Source: Acidimicrobiia bacterium | GTDB lineage: Bacteria; Actinomycetota; Acidimicrobiia; Spongiisociales; ZC4RG35 | Direction: 5' to 3' | Length of the DNA: 49,419 nt | NCBI GenBank assembly: GCA_013812505.1 | Contig: JACCTH010000032.1 | Span: forward strand, 1-49,419 | Shown here: piece after piece, positions 6,569-17,617 of the stretch | Layout of the letters: each line of letters begins with the position of its first letter | Numbering within the stretch: position 1 is the first letter of the stretch | Program-made: the position numbers and the translations under genes | Notes under the pieces: generated by a model | The model's input: only the letters and a program-made list of their open reading frames with translations | What the model was told of the DNA's origin: nothing | Databases searched by the model: none

Positions 6569-7758
6569 CGGAGATAGCTGAGAGGATCGACCGGGACCCC
6601 GTCCTCGCGGACCTCGTAATGGAGATGAGGGCCGGTGCAACTGCCGCTGCATCCGACATAGCCCACCAAAGCTCCCCTGCCAACGATCTGCCCAACCGAA
6701 ACCGCAATTTGAGATTGATGGGCATAGAGGGTCGTCAGGCCGCCGCCGTGATCGATGACCACCGTCCGTCCATAGCCGCCATAGGTTTGGGCAAGGATGA
6801 CCGTGCCCGCCGCCGACGCGGCGATCGGGGCCCCGCTGGCGGCAGTAATGTCGATCCCGGTGTGCAGCTTCCTCACCCCCAGGATCGGATGGACGCGATA
6901 TCCGAACGGCGAGGTGACCGCGCCATTGACCGGCCAGCTAAGACCTGACGGCGCCGTCCCTTCGCCGGAAGAAAGGCGGGCAATCTCGAGTTCCAGCGCG
7001 GCGGCGTCGGCTTCGAGACCATCCTTGTGTTCCTCGGCCGAGGCGATATCGCGTTGGATGGAATCGAGGAGTTCTTGCACGTTGGCTGCCTCCGCCTGGG
7101 CAACGGCCAATGCGTTCGCGGCGGCATCGCGCTGGATCTCGAGGTTTGCTTTCTCCTCTTCGAGCCGCCTCAGCTCGGCCTCGGTCTGAGCTTGCTTCTC
7201 GACGATCTGGTCGCGTTGACGCTCCTCCTCACGCTGGAGCAGCTCGAAAGCGGTAAAGACATCGGTGTCCTGGTCGAAAACCGCTGAGGAGTAAGCGAGC
7301 GCTGCGGCCGCATCAGCCACGCTTGCCTGCGAGAACAGGTCCACCCCCGGGACCGCGCTCGCAGCCATGTAGAGATTGATGGCCGTCTCCTCGAGCCGCT
7401 GTTCCGTGGTGCTTAGTTCGACCGCGGTCTTGGCGAGCGCCCGCTCAAGAGTCTCCACCTGTCCCTCCAACGAAGCGACCTGTGATTCTGTTTGCTGGAC
7501 GGCGAGGATTTGTTGATCGACCAGGGCTTGGGCGACGTGATAGCCGTCGAGAGCCAAGGCCATTGCTGCCTGCGCGGCGACAACTTGGCGGCCCACGGAG
7601 CTAGCTTCGGTTTGGGCCGCCCGGATTGCCTGCTCGACCTCCCAAAGCTCATTCTGGACCTGCTGCAGCTCGGCGACTGGGTCTTGGGCCATCGACGGCA
7701 AAGCTGGCGTCAGCAGCGCAAGGGCGACGAGTAGCACGGCGAGCCGTGCGGTCTTCAC
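6565..7758 (-). CDS. murein hydrolase activator/M23 peptidase with coiled coil (FtsEX partner)
   Basis: This is a secreted, EnvC-like protein of 397 residues. It has a signal peptide at 1-24 (LAVLLVALALLTPALPSMA), then long coiled coil from about 27 to 270 rich in E, Q and A, then a LytM/M23 peptidase domain. The zinc ligands H299-x3-D303 and H378-x-H380 (PHLHYE) are all present, so it may be an active endopeptidase and not only an activator. The GTG start overlaps the ftsX stop (GTGA). In other bacteria FtsEX controls such coiled-coil hydrolases or activators across the membrane to split septal peptidoglycan; adjacency makes that the likely role here. Confidence 0.9.
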   Translation of the reverse strand: MKTARLAVLLVALALLTPALPSMAQDPVAELQQVQNELWEVEQAIRAAQTEASSVGRQVVAAQAAMALALDGYHVAQALVDQQILAVQQTESQVASLEGQVETLERALAKTAVELSTTEQRLEETAINLYMAASAVPGVDLFSQASVADAAAALAYSSAVFDQDTDVFTAFELLQREEERQRDQIVEKQAQTEAELRRLEEEKANLEIQRDAAANALAVAQAEAANVQELLDSIQRDIASAEEHKDGLEADAAALELEIARLSSGEGTAPSGLSWPVNGAVTSPFGYRVHPILGVRKLHTGIDITAASGAPIAASAAGTVILAQTYGGYGRTVVIDHGGGLTTLYAHQSQIAVSVGQIVGRGALVGYVGCSGSCTGPHLHYEVREDGVPVDPLSYLR

Positions 7759-8693
7759 AGGGGCTCGAGGACCCGCGCACCGGCCGATATCGGCCGGCTC
7801 CCATCTTCGTCTTTCAGGTATCGGCTGAGCCCCAGCACGCTGCCCAGCACTCCTGCTGCCGCTCCAAAAAGGAGAATCCTTATCGACCAGGTGAGGAAGA
7901 AACGATCGGGCACGGCAAACGAGACGATCTCGATCGAGTCACCGAGCGTCCGCAAGTTGCGAAAGGCTACCCAGACCGTGGCGACGGCCAGCCCCGCGCC
8001 AATGAGACCCTCGATCATTCCCTCGAGCACGAAGGGAATCCGCACAAACCAATTCGAGGCGCCGACCAGCTTCATGATCGCCACCTCATCGCGGCGGGCA
8101 TAGATAGCCATGCGAATGGTATTGGCGATAAGGATCACGGCCGACATGCCAAGCACCAACGCCAGACCCAGGCCGAGCAGGTTGAGGACGGTCGACAAAG
8201 ACGAGAGCTGTTCGATCTGCTCCCCAAAGGTTTCAACTCGTCGGATGAGCTGGCTCTCGCTCGCCAGACGAAACTGCACGTCGCGATAGAGGTCGATGTT
8301 GGTCAGCTCGATCCGAGCCGAAGCAGGCAACACCGAGGGATCGATATTGAGGTAGTCCGGCCGGTCGGCAAAGATTTGCTGATACTCAGCCCAGGCCGCG
8401 GCTTTATCGACATAAGTGACATTGGCGACTTCATCCCAACTCGTCACCTCGGCCACAAGCGCCTGATGAGCACCGGCGGGAATCCCGGCAAGGCCCTCGT
8501 CGTGGAGGAAGGCGATGATGTGGACGCCGTCCTGCCATGCGAGGGTATTGATTCTCAGCAGCTGGTTGACAACGAGAGCGCCAAAGGCGAGCGCCAAGGA
8601 GATGAAGACCGCGAGCACCGCGCCCATCACCACGAGCAAGTTCCGACGCAGGTTGATCAATGCTTCGCGGGCCAGGAAACCGAGGCGGTTCAT
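7755..8693 (-). CDS. ftsX: cell division ABC transporter permease FtsX
   Basis: FtsX is the membrane half of the FtsEX complex, which couples ATP hydrolysis at the septum to a periplasmic or external cell-wall hydrolase. The 312-residue protein has a first membrane helix near 19-45, a large extracellular loop to about 165, then three more helices (about 170-195, 215-240, 270-292). The motif ARRDEVAIMKLVGASNWFVR before the third helix is characteristic. It starts with ATG overlapping the ftsE stop (ATGA), and its stop overlaps the M23 gene start; this is a translationally coupled trio. Confidence 0.95.
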   Translation of the reverse strand: MNRLGFLAREALINLRRNLLVVMGAVLAVFISLALAFGALVVNQLLRINTLAWQDGVHIIAFLHDEGLAGIPAGAHQALVAEVTSWDEVANVTYVDKAAAWAEYQQIFADRPDYLNIDPSVLPASARIELTNIDLYRDVQFRLASESQLIRRVETFGEQIEQLSSLSTVLNLLGLGLALVLGMSAVILIANTIRMAIYARRDEVAIMKLVGASNWFVRIPFVLEGMIEGLIGAGLAVATVWVAFRNLRTLGDSIEIVSFAVPDRFFLTWSIRILLFGAAAGVLGSVLGLSRYLKDEDGSRPISAGARVLEPL

Positions 8694-9406
8694 TGCGCAA
8701 CGCTCCCGTCGACCTCGACAACGTGCTCGGTTTCATAGCGGCCCGATTGCTGGTCGCGGATGATCCGCCCGTCTTCTAACTGGACGACGCGACGTTGCAT
8801 GGCGTCGACGATCGCGTGGTCGTGGGTGGCCATGGCGACAGTCGTCCCGGAGCGGTTGATTCGATCGAGCAATCGCATGATCCCCACCGAGGTGGCGGGG
8901 TCGAGGTTTCCGGTCGGCTCGTCGCAGAGGAGGATGGGGGGCCGGTTGACAAAGGCCCGGGCGATCGAGACTCGCTGTTGCTCGCCGCCGGAGAGCTGGC
9001 GGGGATAGCGGTCGCCTTTGTCCTTGAGCCCGACCAGCTCGAGCACTTGCTGAACTTGAGGACCGATCACACTCCTCGGCTTGCCCAAGACTTCAAGGGC
9101 AAACGCGACGTTCTCGCCCACGGTCTTGTTGGGCAGAAGCTTGAAGTCCTGGAACACGGTGCCAACTGAGCGTCGAAGGAAAGGCACCTTCCACGCCGGC
9201 AGCTGGGTGATGTCCTTACCGGCCACCCAGATCGTGCCCCTGGTGACGGTGTCCTGGCGGAGAAGGAGCCTGATCAACGTCGACTTCCCCGACCCGGACG
9301 GACCGACAAGGAAGACGAACGCGCCCTTTTGGATGTCGAGTTCGACGTCGCGGACGGCGACCACGCCGCCCTCATAAACCTTGGTGACTTCACGCAGTCG
9401 AATCAT
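8690..9406 (-). CDS. ftsE: cell division ATP-binding protein FtsE
   Basis: This is an ABC ATPase that powers FtsX. It has Walker A GPSGSGKST at 35-43, the Q-loop VFQDFKLLP, signature LSGGEQQR, Walker B ILLCDEPTGNLD and the switch histidine MATHDH. The ATG at 9406 is preceded by AGGA at proper spacing. A frame extending to 9631 has no family similarity before this methionine. The protein has about 238 residues, slightly longer than usual because of a carboxyl tail (RYETEHVVEVDG). The 109 bases upstream (9407-9515) are non-coding and probably hold the promoter of the division operon; I could not pick a clear one. Confidence 0.96.
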   Translation of the reverse strand: MIRLREVTKVYEGGVVAVRDVELDIQKGAFVFLVGPSGSGKSTLIRLLLRQDTVTRGTIWVAGKDITQLPAWKVPFLRRSVGTVFQDFKLLPNKTVGENVAFALEVLGKPRSVIGPQVQQVLELVGLKDKGDRYPRQLSGGEQQRVSIARAFVNRPPILLCDEPTGNLDPATSVGIMRLLDRINRSGTTVAMATHDHAIVDAMQRRVVQLEDGRIIRDQQSGRYETEHVVEVDGSVAQ

Positions 9407-9515
9407 TGGTCCTGACCCATCGTGATTGCCCGAATTGGCCGGTTCAGGGTAGCCATCTGAAGCTGCGAAACCGAACTTCGCCCGTTCTCTGGGCTGGAGT
9501 CGTTGTACAACAGCG

Positions 9516-10653
9516 CTACGAACCCTGGGTTCGCAGATTTTCGTGTTGGAGGCGGCGCCAGCGGAGGTAGCCGTCGATGAAGGGGTCGAGGTCGCCGTCA
9601 AGCACGCCGGCGATGTTGCCGACCTCGACATCGGTGCGGAGGTCCTTCACCATCTGATACGGCTGCATGACATAGCTCCGAATTTGGCGGCCCCACGCGG
9701 CCTCCCCCTGTTCGCCACGGATCTCATCGATTTGGGCCAACCGTTCCTGGCGCGAGAGCTCAGCCAGGCGAGCCTTCAAGATCGCCATCGCCCGCGTCCT
9801 GTTTTGGAGCTGGCTGCGCTCGTTCTGGCACTGAACGACGATGCCTGTGGGGAGATGGGTGATCCGGACCGCGGAGTCGGTCTTGTTGACATGCTGGCCC
9901 CCCGCGCCCTGCGAGCGATAGGTGTCGATCCGCAGATCATCAGAGCTGATCTCGACCCCCTCGTCGTCCGCGAGTTCCGGGACGACGTCGACGCCAGCAA
10001 AGGAAGTGTGCCGCCGCGAGTTCGAGTCGAAGGGACTGATCCGGACTAGGCGATGCGTCCCTCGCTCTGATTCCAGGGTTCCGTAGGCGTGCTCTCCACG
10101 AACGGTCATCGTCACGGACTTCACGCCGGCCTCCTCCCCCTCGCTGACATCTTCAACTGTTACCGAGAACTGGTTCTCCTCGAGAAAGCGCTGATACATG
10201 CGGGTGAGGATCTCGGCCCAGTCCTGTGCATCGACACCGCCGGCTCCGGCGTGGACCGAGAGGATGGCGTTGTGGTCGTCGTATTCGTCGAAGTACAGCG
10301 ACTCGCGTTCGAGGCCGGCGAGAACGCGTTGGAGAGCGCCGAGCTCAGAAAGGACCTCGGCCCGAGCGCCCGGATCGGAGGCCTCATCGGAGAGGTCGAG
10401 CAAGACCTCTGCGTCATCGAGGCTGCTCTCGAGCTTCCGTACCCCTTCGATGGTGCGCTCCAGGGCAGCCACGCGCTGGGTGACCTTCCGACCCTGGTTG
10501 GGATCGTCCCAAAGACCGGGATCGGCCGCTCGCTCCTTCAGCTCGGCTAGGTCTTCGACCTTGCGGTCGACGTCAAAGAAACCTCCGGGCTTCAACCAGG
10601 CGGCTGCGCAGATCGGCGATTTGGGCGCGCGGCTCGAGAGTTTCGGTCGTCAC
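9516..10653 (-). CDS. prfB: peptide chain release factor 2, with programmed +1 frameshift
   Basis: RF2 ends translation at UGA and UAA. The main frame carries the stop-recognition tripeptide in RISPFDSNSRRHTSF and the catalytic SQGAGGQHVNKTDSAVRIT. The full protein is made by joining 10653-10576 to 10574-9516. GTG 10653 starts MTTETLEPRAQIADLRSRLV and so on for 26 codons; the ribosome then meets an in-frame UGA at 10575-10573 and slips +1 at CUU to continue as DVDRKVEDL. The result is 378 residues, the normal RF2 length. A call starting at 10595 (TTG) loses the real amino terminus. The start lies 10 bases after the secA stop. Confidence 0.96.
10573..10587 (-). promoter_or_regulatory. prfB autoregulatory +1 frameshift signal
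   Basis: On the minus strand the site reads CGGAGG-TTT-CTT-TGA-C. It has a Shine-Dalgarno-like sequence three bases before the slippery CUU, the UGA, and a following C that makes UGA a weak stop. This matches the conserved prfB frameshift cassette: low RF2 lets the ribosome pause and shift, high RF2 terminates, so RF2 controls its own synthesis. Confidence 0.95.
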
Positions 10654-10663
10654 CGGCAGCAGG

Positions 10664-13261
<2,598 letters not shown>

Positions 13262-13289
13262 TCAGGCGTAAATGGTATCGGGGGTGAGA

Positions 13290-13366
13290 AGACATCAGAC
13301 ATCAGATTTCAGATGGGATCCCAGGCTGAAGGCTGAAGTCTGACGTCTGAAGTCTGACGTCTCTGA
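13290..13366. repeat. inverted blocks of heptanucleotide repeats
   Basis: Four seven-base units (AGACATC, AGACATC, AGATTTC, AGATGGG) run from 13290. From 13324 a second block of about six units of the GCTGAAG/TCTGAAG/TCTGACG type follows. The second block is roughly the reverse complement of the first, so the pair can fold. It fills most of the 110-base gap between secA and the response regulator. Function unknown. Confidence 0.7.
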
Positions 13367-13386
13367 ATCGCCTATCGGCGATTCAG
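13363..13386 (-). terminator. 10-bp hairpin across the response regulator stop codon
   Basis: CTGAATCGCC and GGCGATTCAG are exact inverts around TATC, with the stop codon at the stem-loop border. There is no T-run, so intrinsic termination is uncertain; it might instead protect the 3' end of the hpf-regulator message. Confidence 0.4.
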
Positions 13387-14028
13387 GAGGCCGGCGTGTT
13401 CGGCGTAACGAACTGCTTCGTGGCGGGACTGCATCCCGAGCTTGTCGAGGATGTTCCGGACGTGATTCTTGACGGTGTTCTCGGAGATATAAAGCTGCTC
13501 GCCGATCTCGCGGGAGGTGCGGCCGTCAGCGATCCATTGGAGGATCTCGACCTCTCTTCCGGTGAGCGAAGGGCGCCGGGTGGCGTTGAGGTCGCGATTC
13601 CGCAACAGATGAGCGACAACATCGAAGAGACGCACGGCAAGTTTGGGAGAAACCACCGCTCCTCCCTTGACCACCTCATGCATCGCCGCCACCAGCTTCG
13701 GAAACGGAGTGTCCTTGATGATGTAGCCCGAAGCCCCAGCCTTGATGGCAGTCAGCAAGTCCTCTTCGGAATCGCTCGAGGTGAGTAGCACGACCTTCGT
13801 CTCCGGCGAGGCATCGGTGATCTTGTCGACGACATCGAGGCCGGAAATGCCAGGCATCAAGACGTCGAGCACCACCAGCGCCGGACGGTGGCGGCGAGCC
13901 TCGGAGATGGCCGTTAGGGCATCGGAGGCGATTGCGACCACGTCGAAACCTTCACCTCGGAGGGCGGCGGCTAGCCCGGCCTGAAAGATCGGGGCATCGT
14001 CGACAACAATGACGGTCGGATTCTTCAC
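13372..14028 (-). CDS. NarL/FixJ-family response regulator
   Basis: This is a two-component transcription regulator of 218 residues. A receiver domain occupies 1-120, with acidic pocket D10/D11, phosphoacceptor D55 (VVLDVLMPG) and K105 (IIKDT). A LuxR-type helix-turn-helix follows at about 150-212 (LTGREVEILQWIADGRTSREI, then ISENTVKNHVRNIL). No histidine kinase is nearby, so its sensor must be elsewhere or absent. The GTG start overlaps the stop of hpf by four bases (GTGA), which implies co-translation with the ribosome-hibernation factor. The target genes are unknown; control of starvation or hypoxia genes is a guess from the partner. Confidence 0.92.
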   Translation of the reverse strand: MKNPTVIVVDDAPIFQAGLAAALRGEGFDVVAIASDALTAISEARRHRPALVVLDVLMPGISGLDVVDKITDASPETKVVLLTSSDSEEDLLTAIKAGASGYIIKDTPFPKLVAAMHEVVKGGAVVSPKLAVRLFDVVAHLLRNRDLNATRRPSLTGREVEILQWIADGRTSREIGEQLYISENTVKNHVRNILDKLGMQSRHEAVRYAEHAGLLNRR

Positions 14029-14561
14029 GCCGGTTCGATCAGCCCCAATAGGCCGTCGCGCCGGCGGTAGAGCACACTTTGGCGTTGGGTCTCGTCGTTA
14101 TGGAAGAAGAAAAAGTCATGACCGAGCATCTCCATTTGCAGAACTGCTTCCTCTACGGTCATCGGCTTCATTACGAATTGCTTGATACGAACAATCTCAT
14201 TCGTTGGTTCTGGGAGCTCGGCCGGAAAACCGTCGTGGACCGGGGTTTTGCGGTGTTTCTCGATCAATTTCTCCTTGAGACGCCGTAATTGGAGGTTCAG
14301 GCGGTCGGCGGCCTGGTCGACGGCGGTTTCGGCCGAAGCAGCCGCCGAAACCACCCTGATCACCTTTCCGGCGGCGGCGGTTGTTATCTCGAGGCGGTAA
14401 CGCTCGGCAGCCAACCGAGGATTGTGCTCCTCGGAAAACTCGACATCCATGTCACCGACCTGGTTTTCGAACACGCGGACGGCATGGCCAAGCTTGTCGG
14501 TCGCCAGTCCCCGCACCCGATCGTCGATGGTGGTGTTCCGGGTATGGACACGAACTTCCAT
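14025..14561 (-). CDS. hpf: long-form ribosome hibernation promoting factor
   Basis: HPF binds idle 30S subunits and, in its long form, pairs 70S ribosomes into 100S dimers. The 178-residue protein has the amino-terminal S30AE domain (VRVHTRNTTIDDRVRGL to about residue 100) and a carboxyl dimerisation domain from about 120 (IVRIKQFVMKPMTVEEAVLQ, then LGHDFFFFHNDET and VLYRRRDG). Both domains are complete. Its place next to secA and comF matches mycobacteria. It leads a two-gene unit with the response regulator. No clear promoter was identified in the 40 bases to comF. Confidence 0.96.
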   Translation of the reverse strand: MEVRVHTRNTTIDDRVRGLATDKLGHAVRVFENQVGDMDVEFSEEHNPRLAAERYRLEITTAAAGKVIRVVSAAASAETAVDQAADRLNLQLRRLKEKLIEKHRKTPVHDGFPAELPEPTNEIVRIKQFVMKPMTVEEAVLQMEMLGHDFFFFHNDETQRQSVLYRRRDGLLGLIEPA

Positions 14562-14601
14562 TCACTCCCTCCAGTGGACTATCGGCACTCCCCAAAAGAG
14601 G

Positions 14602-15171
14602 CTAGTCCCTCGTTGCAGTTGCGGTCACAGCCATGACTACACGAGCCGCTCGCGTCGGATGAGCCAGGGTCTGCTGGGCCCTGAGCAGGGTTCTACCTGT
14701 TGTGATCACGTCGTCGATGAGGATCAGCTCCGTGGCGGGTGGCTCGCTCTTCAACCAGAAGATCGGCGGGTCCCGCTGCGATCTTGATCTTCCTGCCTGC
14801 CCCGACTTGTACAATGGTGGGCTCAACCCTTTCCACACCTGCAAACCGCTGAGGGAGCCGACTCGGCGGGCGAGCTCGAAAGCAGGGTCGATCCCATAGC
14901 TGATGGTTCTCCAACTGGCCCGTGGGAGTGGCACCAAGACACCAGCCGGCGGTAGCAAACAGACCAGCGCCCGGGCAAGGAGCCAGCCAGCCCGGTCGCT
15001 CCCCCGATACTTGAAGGCGTGAATCAGGCGCCGCGCCGCACCGCCGTGCTCGTAACAAGACCTAACCAGTAGGTCCGAGTCGAGGAGGCGGTCGGGCGCC
15101 TCCACCAGGGTGGTGCCGCAGGCCCGGCACAGATCGGTTTTGTCCCATCGTCCGCATCCCAAGCAAACCAT
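14602..15171 (-). CDS. comF: ComFC-like phosphoribosyltransferase
   Basis: This is a ComF/GntX-type protein with an amino-terminal four-cysteine zinc knuckle (C3, C6, C15, C18 counting from ATG 15171) and a PRTase fold with the PRPP loop LILIDDVITTGRT. In naturally competent bacteria ComFC helps take up single-stranded DNA; in many actinobacteria the gene exists without a known uptake system, so the role here is open. The ATG at 15171 places the zinc knuckle at the very start as in the family. It is somewhat short (189 residues). It diverges from the P450 gene across 65 bases. Confidence 0.88.
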   Translation of the reverse strand: MVCLGCGRWDKTDLCRACGTTLVEAPDRLLDSDLLVRSCYEHGGAARRLIHAFKYRGSDRAGWLLARALVCLLPPAGVLVPLPRASWRTISYGIDPAFELARRVGSLSGLQVWKGLSPPLYKSGQAGRSRSQRDPPIFWLKSEPPATELILIDDVITTGRTLLRAQQTLAHPTRAARVVMAVTATATRD

Positions 15172-15236
15172 GAGCCAACCTTGACTGGTAGCTGGGACAA
15201 ATCTTCCCAAGCCTGCCCGACTGCTAGAAACGCCCG

Positions 15237-16403
15237 ATGGCTTCTCAGCTCGGTGCGGCCTTGACTCTTGACCAGCTCGCGACCGATCCGCACGAACTCC
15301 TGGCCCGTTTGCGGTCCGGCGAGCCGGTCTGTTGGGTGCCCGCGCTGGATGGTTGGTTGGTGACCCGGCGCGACCTTTGCGTGCAGGTCATGCGCGATCC
15401 CTCGACCTTCACGGTTGATGACCCCCGATTTTCCACCGCGCAGGTGGTTGGTCCGAGCATGCTTTCCCTTGACGGCACCGAGCATCGTCGACATCGGGAC
15501 CCGTTCGCGACCGCGTTGGGCCACGGCCAGGTCAGGGAGAGGTTCACCGAACGGGTCAACGAGGAAGCACGACGGTTGGTTCGCGATCTCTCCTCTCGTG
15601 GCCGAGCCGAGATCCGCCGCGACCTTGCCGGCCCATTGGCGGTGGCGGTGGTCACGGCGGCCCTTGATCTGCCTGGCGTTGAGGTGGGCACCTTGCTCGG
15701 TTGGTATGAAACGATCGTCGCCGATGTCGATCTGCTCTCGCGCGGTGCCCCTGCCACCGGAGCCGGGCAGGAGGCGGTGAAGGAGATGGGTGCCCATGTC
15801 CGCCGCAGCACCGCCTCTCGGCCCGGGCTCCTGGCCCATGCACGGGTCGGGCTCTCGGATTCCGAGGTTGTTTCGAACGCAGCGGTGATGATGTTCGGGG
15901 GAATTGAGACAAGCGAGGGCATGACAACGAGCCTCTTTTGGCATCTGCTCACCAACCCCGCGCAGTTACAGATGGTCGCCGCCGACAAGTCGCTAGCTCG
16001 ACAGGCGATCGAAGAGTCCTTGCGCTTGGAACCTGCCGCCAGCCGGGTCGACAGGTATGCGACCCGCGACATCGAGTTCGCTGGTGCGTCAATCCGCGCG
16101 GGCGACCTGGTCATCGTGTCCTTGAGTGCCGCCAACCGCGATCCGGCAACCTTCGTCGATCCCGACCGCTTTGACCTGCGTCGCTCCAACGCCCACACCC
16201 ATCTCGCCTTCGCGCAGGGCCCCCACGCCTGCATCGGCATCCACCTCGCCAAGCTGGAAACCCTGGCGGCCCTCATCGCCGTGCTCGACCTGTGGCCGGG
16301 CGTCCGTCTAGATGGTGAGGTAGACGGCCCCTCAGGTCTGGTCTTCCGGAAGCCTCGGGCGCTCCCGGTGCTTTGGGGTAAGACAGATCTGTCAAGCCCT
16401 TAG
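15237..16403 (+). CDS. cytochrome P450
   Basis: This is a soluble class I bacterial cytochrome P450 of 388 residues. The haem-thiolate loop is FAQGPHACIG with C332. The K-helix E260-x2-R263 and the oxygen-activating I-helix segment MMFGGIETSEG (219-228) are present, the latter with a glutamate where aspartate is commoner and the conserved threonine kept. No ferredoxin or reductase lies beside it. The substrate cannot be told from sequence. The ATG at 15237 gives a normal amino terminus. It is followed ten bases later by a lipoprotein gene on the same strand, probably co-transcribed. Confidence 0.95.
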   Translation: MASQLGAALTLDQLATDPHELLARLRSGEPVCWVPALDGWLVTRRDLCVQVMRDPSTFTVDDPRFSTAQVVGPSMLSLDGTEHRRHRDPFATALGHGQVRERFTERVNEEARRLVRDLSSRGRAEIRRDLAGPLAVAVVTAALDLPGVEVGTLLGWYETIVADVDLLSRGAPATGAGQEAVKEMGAHVRRSTASRPGLLAHARVGLSDSEVVSNAAVMMFGGIETSEGMTTSLFWHLLTNPAQLQMVAADKSLARQAIEESLRLEPAASRVDRYATRDIEFAGASIRAGDLVIVSLSAANRDPATFVDPDRFDLRRSNAHTHLAFAQGPHACIGIHLAKLETLAALIAVLDLWPGVRLDGEVDGPSGLVFRKPRALPVLWGKTDLSSP

Positions 16404-16412
16404 ATTTGTTTC

Positions 16413-17249
16413 GTGTCCCGCGCTCTGAGGCCGATTGTGGTGGCGCTGTTGGTGGCTGGTTGCACGCCCACCAACGGATCGCCAACCTCGCCCGCGCCTC
16501 CGACGTCGACAGCCTCATCGACGACCATGTCGATAGCAGCAACCTCGACGACTCGACCCGAAGCCGAGGCTACTGCCGCACCTTTGCCGATCATGACCCT
16601 TTCACTTCCCCGGGTGCACGCCACGGTTTCGCAGTTCATCTACTTGCAGGGGACGATCAATGGAGACGCCGAAGTCACCATCAACGGGTTAGCGGTGCCT
16701 ACTGAAGACTTCGGAAATGGGGTTAGCTTCTCCCAAGAGCTCACAGTCACTCAGCCCATAACCGACGTGGCCGTTGAGGCGGTGGTTGACGATGGTGTCC
16801 TCGGAGAGACCGTCACGGTCCTGTATGACCCCGACTTCTCGGAACAGCTCGCGTATGTCGAAGAGGTTGATCCTGGCGTGATGACCATCACTGCCGACTA
16901 CGTCGAGATCCTCTCCGGCGAAGAAGCCCTCGCAGCCGCCCGCGAGGATGGTCTGATCCCGCCTGACGGAGAGCTCGGAGGCGACTTTTATATCCGGAAC
17001 CAGAACCCCGAGCTTGTCACGCTTGCGATCTCACCGATTCTCGAGCCCACCCTCCAGGCGTGCTACGAGTTCGGACCCTGCGTGGTTCAACGCCCTGTCG
17101 ACCTGGCTGCTTGGGCAGGCCTGACAACAACCGAAAGAAGCCCCATCCGCTACGAGGGTTGGATTTGGTACGGCAACGGCCAACTTCCTTACACCCTCAC
17201 CTTCGACGGCGACGACCTGGTCGGAATCTCCGAGTTCTACCTGCCATAG
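16413..17249 (+). CDS. putative secreted lipoprotein of unknown function
   Basis: The 278-residue product starts with a short signal sequence and lipobox LLVAGC (lipidated C17), followed by a low-complexity Thr/Ser/Pro/Ala linker to about 60 that would span the cell wall. The rest is predicted as beta-rich: an Ig-like segment (VSQFIYLQGTINGDAEVTI, about 70-130) and a carboxyl domain with two cysteines in ACYEFGPC and aromatic strands. I do not recognise the family. The carboxyl part resembles small lipoproteins that report or bind at the outer surface, but that is only an impression. GTG start, ten bases after the P450. Confidence 0.75.
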   Translation: MSRALRPIVVALLVAGCTPTNGSPTSPAPPTSTASSTTMSIAATSTTRPEAEATAAPLPIMTLSLPRVHATVSQFIYLQGTINGDAEVTINGLAVPTEDFGNGVSFSQELTVTQPITDVAVEAVVDDGVLGETVTVLYDPDFSEQLAYVEEVDPGVMTITADYVEILSGEEALAAAREDGLIPPDGELGGDFYIRNQNPELVTLAISPILEPTLQACYEFGPCVVQRPVDLAAWAGLTTTERSPIRYEGWIWYGNGQLPYTLTFDGDDLVGISEFYLP

Positions 17250-17267
17250 ATCCGGGGTCCGTATCGT

Positions 17268-17373
17268 AATTTGGCGCCACAGGAACGCCTTCCAGCTAAT
17301 TCGGCACCAGCGGTGCGGTTTCCGATGCTGTAGTACCAGAGAACGATTTAGGCGTTCCTCACCTGCCGAATTT
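17268..17373. repeat. AATTTGG palindromic element, copy 1
   Basis: The left end reads AATTTGGCGCCACAGGAACG and the inverted right end AAATTCGGCAGGTGAGGAAC. A direct subrepeat AATTCGGCACCAG lies about 30 bases inside the left end. The first 45 and last 30 bases are almost identical to copy 3; the middles differ. Confidence 0.75.
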
Positions 17374-17452
17374 GCACGACGCGATCCGTCGGCGCGCGCT
17401 CATCGTGTCGTGCCCACCCTCATCAACAACCGTCAACGCAACACAATGCACT

Positions 17453-17562
17453 CAAATTTGGCAGCACATCCGTGCCTCCAAGCAAACTTGTTACTACATC
17501 CGCGAATTCCGCTGATGTAGTACCGAATTTCCGCCAGGGCACGTATGTAGTGCCGAATTTGG
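17453..17562. repeat. AATTTGG palindromic element, copy 2 (variant)
   Basis: Ends are CAAATTTGGCAGCACATCCG and, inverted, CAAATTCGGCACTACATACG. The centre holds a second palindrome of TACTACATC and GATGTAGTA arms around GAATTC. Only the outer few bases match copies 1 and 3, so this is a sequence variant with the same plan. Confidence 0.65.
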
Positions 17563-17617
17563 ACAGCGTTGCATTGGGTGCCGCTTGGCTAAGAGAGCCG
17601 GCTTTGACACGCACCGT

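Noticed and set aside
13290-13366. CRISPR-like array
   Set aside because: The units are seven bases with no spacers and there are no cas genes.
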